Part shown: positions 51,401 to 62,436 of the stretch, piece after piece | Layout of the letters: each line of letters starts with the position of its first letter | How positions within the stretch are numbered: position 1 is the stretch's first letter | Assembly: GCF_003590095.1 (NCBI RefSeq) | Contig: NC_039483.1 | Coordinates: 4,464,001 to 4,528,000 of the forward strand | Reading direction: 5' to 3' | Length of the DNA stretch: 64,000 nucleotides | From: Trichoplusia ni | Lineage: Eukaryota; Arthropoda; Insecta; Lepidoptera; Noctuidae | Notes under the pieces: generated by a model | The model's input: only the letters and a program-made list of their open reading frames with translations | Database searches by the model: none | What the model was told of the DNA's origin: nothing | Made by a program: the position numbers and the translations under genes

Positions 51401-52924
51401 AAATATTGGGCTTAGTTGGCATTACCACAGATGTTGAATACTTAAACTAGGAACAGAAGACTCACAACTTAGAAACACTGCTGGATTAACGTGTCGCTTA
51501 TCAATCTATCAATCAGTCTGTGGACTCATGCATCATTCTATCTATAATAATGTAATTTTATTTTGCTAGTTTACAGTATATCTGTGCTAACTGGCTGTTT
51601 TTTTGGTAGATATCTAACATCAGTCCGAATACGAGAGTGCGTGATCTGAAGCAGGCTCTGTCTGAACGCGGAGTCAAGCCACAAGTCATGGTCTGGAAGG
51701 TAACTACAAATTACCTAACGCATAAAATATACAATCTGTTATGTGCAAGTACTCATGTGATTAATAAATTATTTGTATTTATAGGGATTCCGTGGCTTCT
51801 GTTATCTTCACTTCTTCAAGCCGAGCCCACAAAAGGTGAGTTGGTGTTCTTTAATAAACGACATTTAATTTATGTAAATAAAAGTATCTGATGCGCTTCT
51901 TCGCGACTCATCACGTAGAGGGTTGACAGGCTTGAGACTGTGTTATGCGTCACAAATGAGAAGTTATTGCGGTTTCAGTAAGTACTTCTGCTAGTCGCGA
52001 TTCCATATTGATAGATTATATAATCGGGTCGTGTCTGTGTATCAGGGCGAGGGCGACAGCGGGTCGGGCGTGAGCATGGAGAGCGTGCTGACGGCGCTGG
52101 CGCAGATGTCGGTGGGCGGCAGCGGCGCCGCGGCGGCGGGCGACGAGCCGCGCGACGACAAGCCGCGGCTGCTCTGCGTCGAGCCCGCGCCGCCCCGCCA
52201 CGCCGCGCCCGTCGCCGAGGTACGGACTCGTAGGGACCCGCCGCACAACCTTGAAGTGGTCGAGATCACCGATCGTGTCGCGGGTTCGAACCCCGCGTAA
52301 GACAAGCATTTGTGTGATCCACGAATGCTTGTTCTGAGTCTGCGTGTCTTTGTGCATGTGAATTGTATGTTTATAAAACCCCCCGCGACACAAGGATTAA
52401 ATTCCATACTACGGGAGTCGTTATTTAAAAGAAAGGAAAGGTTGAAGCTAGTGGTCGCCATACACTAAAAGACACCGCTCGCTCTTCTATATAAACTGCA
52501 CCACTTAAGCGCCTAACCTTGGTGCTTTTGAGCATCATCTAAGATATGTTTGGGAACTTTGAGGCGATAGAAGATAGAACGCAGCACATGTAAGTTAATC
52601 ACGGCGTAATATATAATATTAATATGCTGATTAAATATTTGTCACCATCCGTCTCCCATACCGCAGACTGGCTGTGATTGACCATAATATGTTAAATTTG
52701 TGTGATCGTGTGTATGATCGATTTTTGTATGAGCTATAAATATGTGAGATCATGATTTATTTATCTCTCGTAACGTGTCGTGATTAATGATCACTGTTTT
52801 GTAATTTACCGCCGAGACTACGTTGCAAACTTACTACACTGCGTCGCTATAATAAATAAATAACCTAGAATAGATTTTTGTGTACATATTTGCTAACTAT
52901 AAATATTTGTTTCAGGTTCATTGA
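36410..52924 (+). CDS. Mthfsd: MTHFSD: methenyl-THF synthetase domain plus RRM protein
   Basis: Thirteen exons: 36410-36449, 41718-41940, 47594-47754, 48669-48755, 48996-49084, 49351-49425, 49802-49917, 50360-50477, 51116-51268, 51610-51699, 51785-51835, 52046-52219, 52916-52924, all in phase, 461 residues. The 5-formyl-THF cyclo-ligase-like domain spans about 15-263 (AMFPRPVYNRIPNFKG, DLVVMGSVAVSKEGYRIGKG, GYGDLEFGLM, IIITPTQVISTQR), as in vertebrate MTHFSD. A basic Arg/Lys linker (about 264-350) leads to a short RRM-like region (NISPNTRVRDLKQALSERGV, then GFRGFCYLHFF). The tail is Gly/Ala-rich. Vertebrate MTHFSD is regarded as RNA-binding; enzyme activity is unproven. Introns 1 and 2 are 5.3 and 5.7 kb. 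The last exon supplies only Val-His-stop; reading through its donor instead ends at 52300 within a SINE. Confidence 0.92.
38422..38560 (+). repeat. Dispersed repeat C, copy 3 (partial)
   Basis: First 140 nt of the repeat ('catcatcggtctaacctttt' to 'acctgggcaacatgagg'), in MTHFSD intron 1. It is truncated before the 'cacgatacccc' block. Confidence 0.7.
39300..39420 (+). repeat. Possible degraded family D repeat
   Basis: 'aattctagcttttgatgacgg' then 'gtgccaaattttacctaaat' and 'cggttgagtagtttttccgt' resemble the middle of the element at 42131-42350. The rest of intron 1 (36450-41717) is AT-rich with no other feature recognised. Confidence 0.3.
41515..41610. mobile_element. Short foldback element (MITE-like)
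   Basis: Imperfect inverted repeat centred on the palindrome ctgcaaatttgcag (about 41558-41571). The left end 'ctctagacagacggcctgca' pairs with the right end 'gcggcccatctgtttagacc'. No coding capacity. It lies about 105 nt before MTHFSD exon 2. A target-site duplication is not obvious. Confidence 0.4.
42131..42350 (+). mobile_element. Dispersed non-autonomous element (family D)
   Basis: Starts 'actagcttttcacccgcggc' and ends 'tttataatattagtaggga', with 'accaaatttcattaaaatcc' and 'gtttagacgtgaaagcgtag' inside. It is a very common moth repeat and the best-preserved copy here; it lies in MTHFSD intron 2. Whether it is a SINE or a Helitron-derived element cannot be decided from this copy. Confidence 0.7.
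43747..43962. mobile_element. 216-bp MITE with TTA target duplication
   Basis: Imperfect terminal inverted repeats: left gggccgttttttcagtcat, right (reverse complement) gggccgattttttaatccc, each followed by a gttaac/ataactgacc-like block. TTA flanks both ends (43744-43746 and 43963-43965), the 3-bp duplication typical of PIF/Harbinger elements. No coding potential. It lies in MTHFSD intron 2. Confidence 0.6.
45552..45690 (+). mobile_element. SINE-like copy (family A)
   Basis: B-box-like 'gcgggtttgatacccccat', body 'tttgtgtgatccacgaatga' and 'ttgttctgagtctgggtgtc'. It lies in MTHFSD intron 2, otherwise AT-rich. Confidence 0.65.
47335..47415 (+). mobile_element. SINE-like fragment (family B tail)
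   Basis: 'gtttatcaggtgtctggtta' and 'acacaagctctgcttagctt' match the tail of the copy at 32909-33175. It is about 180 nt upstream of MTHFSD exon 3. Confidence 0.45.
52240..52400 (+). mobile_element. SINE-like copy (family A) with intact B box
   Basis: tRNA-like head, a perfect B box (ggttcgaacccc, about 52283-52294), body 'ttgtgtgatccacgaatgct' and 'ttgttctgagtctgcgtgtc', tail 'gcgacacaaggattaaattc'. It begins about 20 nt after the donor of the penultimate MTHFSD exon, and its sequence stays open in the MTHFSD frame until TAA at 52298-52300. Confidence 0.75.
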
Positions 52925-55310
52925 CTTCGCCAAGGCGTTGGACTTTAAAATATCTCTCGATATTTTGTTAACGACTACCTTATAATTATTTCTAAAACAC
53001 GCATATATCGTTGCTCGCTTGGTTGCACACGGACGGACGGGTTCCCTGTCGCATTCCGACACTAATTTGTTTAACGTTAAGGTAGATTTTTCTTTGAGCC
53101 GGCCCGAGAATTAACGATAGCGTGCGCACTGCATACTGGTCACATTCTCAGTTGCATCCGTCACTATGGAATCTCTTGCCGCAGTGTCTTCTCGGAGTGT
53201 TGACTTTGTTTTCTAGTTGAGTACTACTGATGTCTGTTCTGTGACTCGCATTTACGTAGTATGCCTGTTCTTTAGTTGTGATGACGCAGTAGGCAGTGCG
53301 CGCGACTAAACCGAAGTAGAGGCGAGAGGGTTCGATTTTAGTTTGTGTCGATAGTTCGAACATGTGTTCGCTCGATGGTATTTTGTTCTTGTTTGTATGG
53401 GCCGGCCACTAGAGTGAGCTATATTTATACACTTAACGAAAATTATATCTTTATGAATGTTTTAGTTGTCTCTAGTCTAAAGTTAGCATGTAATTAACGG
53501 CGCGTCAGTAAATTCGTTTACGATTCACCGTTTTGTCAATGCAGATACATTTAAGCATTCTTCCATAATTAATTATATTACGAGAAAAGAAGCTATATTT
53601 TTTAGTATATAGTATAGATTGAACTTACACTAAAAAAAGTTTATATTTAATATTATAAGGTGCTTGTGAAAACGGAGTCCCGAACTTTGTTTAGAAATTA
53701 GTTTGGAAGGATTTGATTAGTGTTAAGAGTATTTATTTTAATGCGAATTTTGGGGCTCTGTTTTTTTATCTTGTTGTATATTTGTGCCAACTTTGAATTG
53801 AATCCAACTTGTTAATAAAAATTTCGCGTTATTCAAATCTGTCTGTAGGCCTCACGTGGCGGCATTTTAAAGTTTGTCTTGATACAATAACATATGAACA
53901 TATCGAGTGCAAGTAAGTTGGTATGAATATTTTGAACCCTCGTAAGTGGATGTCAAAGTTACTTTTTCAGTATTAGGTTATCTGTAATTTAAGACTTGAA
54001 AAGTAATATATTATTGACATAATAAGGTATATTTAAAACTATATTTCTATTAGCGTTAGCGACATAGTTGTTCGCGCCGCATTGGTCTCTTTAGCGTAAA
54101 TGGATGTATTTTATATAGAGAGAGAGAAACTTTATTGATGTATTTTTCGAAATTTTTAGTTATATCGGATTGCATAATATATAAAAAGCTTTGTTGATTT
54201 ACATTTACAGGCATTTCTCGTTACTGTTGCGTCTGTACACTCCTGCACGGAAACGTTGTTGTACCCTGGCGTTATTGTTATCTTCCTCACTGCAGTGTTA
54301 AGCACTACGAAATATATATTTATGTATATACTTGTTAACACATGCTATTTACTAGTATATACTATTATTTTGTAATTTTATAACGTTGGGTAGAAAGCAT
54401 GGACGAGCGTTTTTTGTTTTGTATTTTTTTTTAATAAATTTATTAAACACTTTATTTTTTGCTTTTTATTTTTAGTTTTCACTGTAAATGTTGTGATTTT
54501 CCAATAATATTTGTAATCGTAAGTAGATTGAGATTATATAGTGGTAATTCAATTACGTACGTTTGAAACGGAGATACTTCTATAAATTATAGATATTTAC
54601 ATTCTAAAACGAATATTATAGCTATTTACATTTGAAAACATTAATGTTGTGATTGTACTTTAAAAGATTTTGCCGTTTAGAGGTTGAGGGTAAATTAAAT
54701 TCTATTTTTCTAGCTGAATTCTGTTTTTTATTTCCAAATCACAAGTAACACCAATAGTTTTGTGAACCCTAAGCTTATTAGGCAAGGCCGAATGTATCAG
54801 GGGCGAAAGAGTATAACAAATAAATATAACGCCATCTACTATATAATGAGGTTTTCAATTCCTCTGTTTTTGTACTGCTTTCTTACCTCAGAACTTTAGA
54901 ATGGATGAACCGATTCTGTTGATTCCTTTTTTTACTTGAAATAGCTTCCATTTTGGTCCCATCAGAGCTAAATTTCATCAAGTTTGTCTCAGTATTTTTT
55001 AATTAAGGCCTGTTGTATTTTTTTCTTGTTAAAACAAGATTTTTAACATAGCAGACGAATATTTTACACTTTATTTTGTAGTCTCATAGAATGACTGAAT
55101 TGTACAGAAACAATTGTATCCGACTGTCCTATTAACGACAATGTATAAATAATTAACTAATTATAGTTATTACATGTTTAGCGTGTGATAGTATCAATGG
55201 CATATAATATAATGATGTTCTATTATATCTGATGGTACATGCAACATTTAAAGAATATAAATATATGATGCAGAAAATGGAGGTCATTAGCAAGTCGTTT
55301 CGCGTTAAAA
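52925..55310. other. MTHFSD 3' UTR and intergenic region
   Basis: Candidate poly(A) signals for MTHFSD near 53814 ('gttaataaaaa') and 54432 ('ttaataaattt'). A GA run occurs at 54117-54127. Otherwise AT-rich with no recognised exon. Confidence 0.5.
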
Positions 55311-56901
55311 ATGTTTCCAATTATATTTCTTTGTTTTCTCCAGCTGTGTCAAGGTAACCCAGATGCAGTAAGTATTTTATGTTGGAAGTATTTTGGTAGT
55401 TTTTTATTTTTAATTTTAAAGACATTTTAACAAGTAGTAATAGTAATCTTGGACGCCTTTTGTTCATTTTGACATATCATCATCATTCTAGGCTTTCCCC
55501 AACTATGTTAGGCTCGGCTTCCAGTCAATCCAGATTTTTGTGTTATGTAAGGAGCGGCTATCCTGAGCCTATCTGACCTCCTCGATCCATATGAACAACA
55601 CGATACCCCTAAGTCAGATTGGTTGTTAGACTTTTTAGCTTTTGACTACCCTTTACTGTGTAACTAACAACTTTAACGTGCCTTCCGAAACACGGAGAAA
55701 CTCGTAATGCCATAAATAGTCACCTTTGCAGTCCTTCATTGTCAATATGGACTCACAAATGGAGTGTTGCGACGAACAAAGCTTAACCGTGGTGGATGTC
55801 TCGGGCCTGGATGTGGGTCGTTACAATGAAACCTTTGCCTACTTGAACGGAGCCATCAATATTTTAGCTGAGGTTGACTCCCGACTCATGGTAAGCATAC
55901 AAACTATTTTTATTGCATGTCTGACTGTCATAGTCACGCCAAGAAATTATTTTGTTTAGATGAATACGTTGACTTATTAGATTCCTTCAGCACCTTCACA
56001 GATATTTCATACATGTACGCAATCTCAAAACTATGTAAAACGAATGCACGTAGCCGAGCTGCTACCCCACTGCGTGCCGTATCTCTCTTGTTCGATTTCC
56101 GCATTAGACAAGCTTTTGTTCGATCCACGCTTGCTTGCCTTTTATGTTTGTGAAACCACTTCGGCACAAGGTTTATATTTCTGAGGAAGTCATTAAAAAA
56201 GAACCATTTGCTTTTCTACTCTCCTAGTTCTATATAACCCTAATGACATATACCCAGTCGGGCATAGAAACTTGGGAGTTTTTATTCATCACTAACACCT
56301 TTGTTTCCTTACAGATAGAATTGATTCTTCAAAAAGAAGCTTCTGGTTCCTACGAGGTCGTATTTTCACATGAAGTGCCGAAATTCTGCGATGAGCTCGA
56401 AAAAGGTCCGAACAGTGACTACTACACTTATTTGAAACACATAGACTTACCAGAATCTTGCCCTTTTCCAGAGGTAATTATGTTCGTTAATATAAGATAT
56501 TTTTGCAGGACCTAATTAAAAGAGGTTGAGGTCACCACGCTAAACCCACTGCGCGAATTATCGACGTCTTGATGCCCACATAATGCTAGTATTTGTGTGA
56601 TCTACGAATGCTTGTCCTTAGTCTGTGTGTCTTGGTGCATGATAGTTAAATGTTCGTGAAATCCTCGCGACGTAAAGATTAAACTACTTCGTTCGGGAGT
56701 TTTTAATGGCAGTAATGTCCCCAGGGTTCCTACGCCGTCACCGAGATGATTGTTGACACTGAAGACATGCCAATCAACAGCAACACGGCTGGCTACTACC
56801 AGGCTCTGCTGAACTTCTACCTGATGCCTGAAGAAGGGGGAGAGAAGGAATACGTTTGTTGTCTTGCTCTCAAGCTGGTGATCGAAACTGACTCGAAGTG
56901 A
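55311..56901 (+). CDS. Secreted DUF1091/ML-like protein
   Basis: Four exons, 55311-55367, 55732-55890, 56315-56473 and 56725-56901, all phase 0, give 183 residues. Residues 1-15 (MFPIIFLCFLQLCQG) are a signal peptide. The mature protein has six cysteines (31, 32, 97, 121, 170, 171) and the layout of insect DUF1091 proteins: an N-terminal CC-containing strand, NETFAYLNGAINILAEVDSR, a central KFCDEL, LKHIDLPESCPFPEGSY, and a final strand EYVCCLALKLVIE. DUF1091 proteins are related to MD-2-like lipid-binding folds; some fly members act in chemosensory organs, but no function can be assigned here. AATAAA is at 56921-56926. Introns are filled with repeats, and the exon 2 acceptor appears to be repeat-derived. 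Family call is from the overall pattern and is moderate. Confidence 0.8.
55478..55712 (+). repeat. Dispersed repeat C, copy 4, abutting an exon
   Basis: Diverged copy ('caactatgttaggctcggct', 'aacacgatacccctaagtca', 'cgtgccttccgaaacacgga') filling most of intron 1 of the DUF1091 gene. Its similarity continues through 'gaaactcgtaatgccataaa' and 'gtcacc' to the splice acceptor at 55731. Confidence 0.75.
56040..56160 (+). mobile_element. SINE-like copy (family A, diverged)
   Basis: 'gtagccgagctgctacccca', B-box-like 'ttgttcgatttccgcattag', body 'tttgttcgatccacgcttgc', 'tttgtgaaacca'. It lies in intron 2 of the DUF1091 gene. Confidence 0.55.
56523..56710 (+). mobile_element. SINE-like copy (family A, diverged B box)
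   Basis: Body 'tttgtgtgatctacgaatgc' and 'ttagtctgtgtgtcttggtg', tail 'gcgacgtaaagattaaacta' and 'cgggagtttttaatgg'. It fills intron 3 of the DUF1091 gene almost completely, ending about 15 nt before the exon 4 acceptor. Confidence 0.6.
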
Positions 56902-57445
56902 TCGGAGAAAAGTAGCTTGGAATAAATGCTGCTGGTAATAGATTTATTTTATTTTCGTATTCATGCAGTAGGAAAATGTGGGATGATGTCCCAGAGCCAA
57001 TGTTTGATGATTGGAGGAAAAAAATGGTTCATGTTACATAGACATGTAATGCAATAAAGTAAAAAAGCAAGTGTAGGTATTGTTGAAATCCGTATCTATT
57101 TATTCATGGCCAAGTATTTATATTTTTATACATTTATACATACTCATCTTATCTGGAGGAAAAGTTTATAACTTTAAACTCCACACCTAGTGCATGGTTT
57201 AGGGGATTACTACGGAGTCCAAAAATACCTAGTTCTAGTTGCCGTCTGGAAGTCGCGGTCTCGTTTTTTAAATGAAGGATATTTTTCGACGGTAGGTATA
57301 TTTTTTTCTAAGTTCTTGAAAATATCATAAATAAGCTTCCGGTATATATTTTGATTCTTTTTAGTTCCCAATAAAGGTAGCCTAAAAAATCAGACGTACA
57401 AATAAAACTCAACTAAACATTTTATTACATTTATTGATCCAGAAT

Positions 57446-60400
57446 CTATTCGTTGTCTGGATCATTAACATTGTCATCCCGACTTGACTCATACGAAGCC
57501 TGTTCGGGCTTCAACTGCCCTCTCACTTGTATCTCTTCTGAGGATGCTTTCTCCTCTTTTGTCTCTTTCGATACTTTCTTACTACTACTTTCTACTTTCT
57601 CCTCTTTTTCTTCTTTATGTTCTTTGTGTTTCTTAGGTTTCGACTTTTTCTTGTGTTTTTCTGTCTTCTCAACTGATTTCTCGTGTTTCTTTTCTTCCTT
57701 TTTAGGTGGTTTCTCTGTTGTAACTACTTTTGTTTCCTCTTCTTCAGCGCTGGCAGATTCTGAATCGTCTTTCTTAGCTCTCTTCTTAATCACTTTCTTT
57801 TTTTCATCACTGAAAAGGAAAAGTGAGTGAGTTAATGTGAATTGTACAGACAGAACATTCCTTTTAAAATAAGTTATTACGTTCGCTGCCTTAGAGCCGC
57901 CTTGCCGTCACTGCAAATTGAAATAATGTTAAAAGCATGGTTCATAGGAATTAAATATTATTATGCGATATTTAAATACCTGGATTCGTCTGATGTTTTT
58001 TCGTCTTTATCGCTGTGAAGCAAAATTTCATTATATACATTCTTATTGATAAATTGGAGAAACAATGAGAATTAAGCTTATGGTTTTACAAAAAGTCATT
58101 CAAACCTGTCTGCTGTTTCGGCTTTTTCTTCTCTGAAATTAAGATCGATCATATGTAAATTTCTTCACAACACTAACAAAAAAATAACGTTATATAGTTC
58201 GAGAATTTGTTTCAAAATCTACAAAAAGCTAACTTTTTGAAATGATAATTCTGCCTTCGATTCCAAATTATTACTAAACTCCCAAATGCCTCTTTTACTT
58301 TTCAACGCGAATTCTGCCATACAAACTTAAAAATTCGTAAGAATAATTAAAGCGCTATCTTTAGTTTAACAGGAAATATATTACCTATTGTTACCAGCAT
58401 CATCGTCCTCATCATCACTGGAAATTTTAAATTAATTAGTAAAATACATAACATGTAATCACAGTGTAGAATACCCCCAACCCGATGAACCAAATCACCA
58501 AAAAAAGGGTAACCGTTACAGACTTCATGCGGGAAGTAGGAGACTGGGCGCAGTGAGGTAATTGGGGGATGGGAATGTGGCGACCCAATGTCCAATTTTA
58601 AAAAATTAACTTCATTTATTCAAATTCGGTTACCAAGTTGCACTTTTTGAAGGCCAGATTACATTGGATTACCGCTTCCTACGTGCTAAGTCTAGTCCAG
58701 CAGTGTCCATAGGCTGAATTGATAAATTGATTGGTACATTATACGTTGATACGATTATAAGTTGATTCGATGTTTCATACTTACTCAACATTATCCCAAG
58801 TGACAGACCATTCCTCGTGTGTTATGCCTGATCTGAATACTCTTCGGCAGTTCTCCCTAAACAAAGTGAACAATTATATTATGGAAAAATCTAGTAACCG
58901 TACTTTAATTGGGCCATGGTTAAAGGTACTAGTTTTTCGGCTAAGTAATTTTAACTATCAACACCTTTTTTATCCTTAGCATGATCCTTAGCTTTAGATC
59001 CTTAGCATGGCTGTGCAAATGTTGTGGGTCAAATAAACCATCACTTGAGTGATGGTTTATACCTTTAAATGCATCAATTATTTTGTCTGATGAAAGAAGA
59101 TTAGGTTTTATCTCATCTGCGGTGCTTAAAGTCTTACGTAAAACAGCTATTCAAAGTTTAAAAAAGTCCTTACTCAACGTCCTTATGAATGGCACAAGAT
59201 ATGAATTGTCGGTTTCTATAGACAGATGTGTATAAGAAAGGTCCGTGGCAACTGTGAGTCTTCGGGTCAATTTTACAAGCTGATATGACTCCAATAACCC
59301 TCTCTTTTCCCTGGTACCTAACTATTAACGGCCCGCCGTGGTCATTCTGAAAGCATTCAAAAGAAACAAGTGAATTTCAACCCTATTTGTTAAAGTTATA
59401 GTCTTATTTTGAATATCTCGCTGACCTCACAAAATCCTCCTTGCATAGAAGATCTTCTAGCGGTGTAGTCATCGGGATCTCTCAAATGTCTTCCTAAATC
59501 AACGTTGACCGTTTTTGTTGGCGTCTCTATATCTTGAACACGACGTGATTCTACATCTGTGCAATTGGCGTATCTTTTCTACGAAATAATTATAGTATTA
59601 GTAAAATTGAATCGACCACGCTTTAACTTTGCTCTAAAGCTAACAGTAGTTAGTTTTTTCTAATTCAAGCTATGTACTTGGGGCTGACTTACGGTACTAC
59701 TGGATTCCGCTGAATACCTTATTTACAAATAGCCTATCTGGCTCGCACAACCCATCATATCAACAGGTACAACCTATAGTCCAAACTGTTTGAACTTGTA
59801 ATGGCTCAAAGACAGATTTCTGTCTCCGAAATCCTTAAGCTCATTTATTTTTTAACTAAAACCGACGCAAAATCTCGTGCATGGCAACACACATCTTCCG
59901 GACGTAAAAGAAAAAATACTGATTTGTTTGAGACTTAAAGCTTTTTTGAAAAGAGAAATATGGTAGACAGAATGATATACATATTATATTATAAGCTTCT
60001 CATACTTACGTCACAAACTTCACTAAGTCTCTTCATGACGTCTTTAGTGCAGATCATGTATTGTGTGATAATCTCCCTGAACCGTTGAGCCCATTTCTTA
60101 GCGCATTGTTCGTTGTCCATGATACACACTTTGGCTTCTTGGAGGCACTTACTGTTTTTATGTACGTTTTCTTTTTGACGACGGTACACACCCTAAAGAA
60201 TAATAAAAATAACAAAGGTACTCGTGAAACTAGATAAAATTCTTAATATTACATATGTCTAGAGATTCCTCAAAATATTTGACAAAGAATATTAATCAAG
60301 TAAAAGCTAAACTTGAAATTTTGCAAATGAAATGTATTTTCATCGCGATGATTTTGAGGGATGTTCACTCTTATCTCACGCCGATTTAGGTGTACTTACA

Positions 60401-61890
60401 TGACATTACACATCCTTTAACTACCCTCTGTCGCTTACCTCTCTGAAGTTGTTACCGCTACCCCATCCAGCGATCCAGCCTTTAGTTCCAGGTTTCTCCA
60501 TCTCCCTACTAACGTTATTATAACAAATGAGATCAGTGCCAAACTCGCATCCCTTCTCCTGGACGCCGAATTTAAAGGCTTTGTCTACTTTAACTATAGC
60601 AATATCGTTTGATGACCATTTGATGCTGTCTTGGAAGTCGAATTTGTAGTCTAGAATCCAAATAAAATACCATTAGCCTCAGATACTATACAATTATGAA
60701 CAAAAACAAGAAGAAAACTTACTCTTAGGAATACATTTCCACACAACTTTTCGCCGATGCTTGCAGACACACTCGTCGGTCTTGTAATCGAAGCTATCAA
60801 TGAATTTGGTAGTCCCAGACACGATGTAGAATCGATCAGCGTCTTCAACGCAAGCGGCAGATGTAAGCACATAGTATGGATCTACGATGACACCGCCGCA
60901 CAGCCAGCCTCGGTACTTATGGGCTTTTGCTGATTCTTTCGTCAATTGAAGATATACCTGCGAAAATAACACAATTAGAGAAACTCCAGGAAAGTGATTT
61001 ACAAAAAAAATCTGGAAAACCAAAATACGTGGTAAAACTAAAATAACAAAAAAGGAAAGAAAGCCTGCGTAGTTTATAGTATATAAACACCGAATGGTCA
61101 TTAATAGTAAGTATTTAATGAGCCACGAAGTTATTGATGACATCACCGTATCACTATTGACGGATAAGTATAATCAATGCTCAGTCGTTACTTTTAGTAT
61201 TGGCAATTTAACGGCATTGTCGAGTATGATTTGACTTACCATGTATGGTCTTTTCCCCTTTTCAGTTTTCTTACTAAATAGAATCCTCCTGGTGTCAACT
61301 ATGGTAGTGTTCTCATAATTCCAGCCTTCGTCTGCGACCTCTTCCACATCATCTAATGACTTGTTGCCGCTTTTCGAATGGTGTTTTGAGTGATGTGGCT
61401 TTAGAGTTGTACTTATATCTGAATCGTCTGTTTTGCCTTTCTTTGATGAACTAGATAATCCTGGACCTACGATATTAAGGCGTTTAGTAACGTTATGTTT
61501 ACATGAATTAATAGCTGAAAGTGATTTATTGTGCTCTGTCCACGGACAAAAATGTGCTTACGTTGTGCATGCATTAGCATACGTTGCGCATCAAGGCAAA
61601 AGCATAAATTGTGAAGCAAAGAAAATGTTTCTGACTTACTAATATGTCATTAATACTCCTGATTAATTTAATTAGTTCTCGGAATAATATTAGTAAAAAA
61701 ATATGAAACTTCAATACACGTCAAGGTGTGAAAGTTCATGGAAATTAGTTTTGAATATACATAAAAATCATAGCGTATAACTCACTCAATTAAGCTTTAA
61801 GCAATACTGGTTTTTTAACTGTGTTTAGCCATTTCAATACTTACCTAAAATAAGAAATATCGCCCCCAGAAGGAGGCAGCAATTCGTCAT
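57446..61890 (-). CDS. Catalytically dead serine protease homologue with Lys/Glu-rich tail (SPH1)
   Basis: Thirteen exons on the minus strand: 61890-61845, 61466-61240, 60957-60723, 60650-60439, 60192-60010, 59578-59426, 59346-59174, 58856-58785, 58417-58385, 58132-58106, 58012-57980, 57910-57881, 57809-57446; phases agree; 595 residues. Signal peptide 1-16 (MTNCCLLLGAIFLILG), a Ser/Lys/His-rich propeptide, then an S1-type fold (about 76-410). GWLCGGVIVDPYYVLTSAAC shows the catalytic His replaced by Ala126; Asp185 is kept (SSNDIAIVK); the Ser loop reads GGFCENDHGGPL, with His355 for Ser. The RIVGG activation site is absent (RRILFSKK). From about 434 on it is a disordered Lys/Glu/Ser-rich tail, partly from four micro-exons. 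Likely secreted, a regulatory or binding protein rather than an enzyme. A poly(A) signal is at 57426-57421. SPH2 lies upstream in the same orientation. Confidence 0.9.
57881..58417 (-). other. Cluster of four phase-2 micro-exons in SPH1
   Basis: 58417-58385 (33 nt), 58132-58106 (27 nt), 58012-57980 (33 nt) and 57910-57881 (30 nt). Each starts and ends in phase 2 and is divisible by three. Each encodes 9-11 charged residues: DDDEDDDAGNN, EEKAETAD, DKDEKTSDES and DGKAALRQR. Introns between them are 69-252 nt. Any of them can be skipped without changing the frame. Confidence 0.8.
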
Positions 61891-62436
61891 TTTAGCCCAC
61901 GAACCGATCCCTGAAGGATCGATAAAATTTTTGTTCAAATTCTTAATGAGATAGGAAATTAAAGATTTGGTCAATCTCCAACAAGTCACGCTGCATGGGA
62001 GCCAATTATGCGTTATCCGTAAAATACATAACCTAACAAAGAAATCTAATTATTCCAAGTTAATTAAACGAGTCTCGTACATGTTTTTTCTGAATAAATA
62101 TTTCTCCGTTAAGTTCTGTTATTTATTTATTGACTGTCGTTTTTTTTATGATCTTATTTTATAGAGCTATTGATTCATTTATTTGACGTCATTTTGTGTG
62201 TTTATCTTTCAGATCAATATTAATTTAGAGCATCACAAAATACTATATTTCCAATCGTTGCTACGCATAATTCAAACCACCCACTTTATGATTTCGTATT
62301 TACACTTCAAGTGTGTGGCTCATTTCATTCATAGGCACGGGTGTTAGTAGAATTAATCAAAATTCAGACCAAGACGGACATTAAGAAAACAAAAGATTAT
62401 GTCAAATTTATTTTTATTTATCACCATAAACTTTAA
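61891..62436. other. Interval between the two protease homologues
   Basis: SPH1 promoter side and SPH2 3' flank; SPH2 has AATAAA on its strand at 62412-62407. AT-rich; no TATA box I would defend. Confidence 0.45.

Noticed and set aside
52240..52300. Possible tRNA gene because of a perfect B box
   Set aside because: No cloverleaf can be completed and the same sequence with a non-tRNA body recurs in the window, so it is a tRNA-derived SINE.
57453..57830. Long plus-strand open frame rich in Ser and Phe
   Set aside because: It is the mirror of the Lys/Glu-rich SPH1 exon (AAG/GAA codons read as CTT/TTC).
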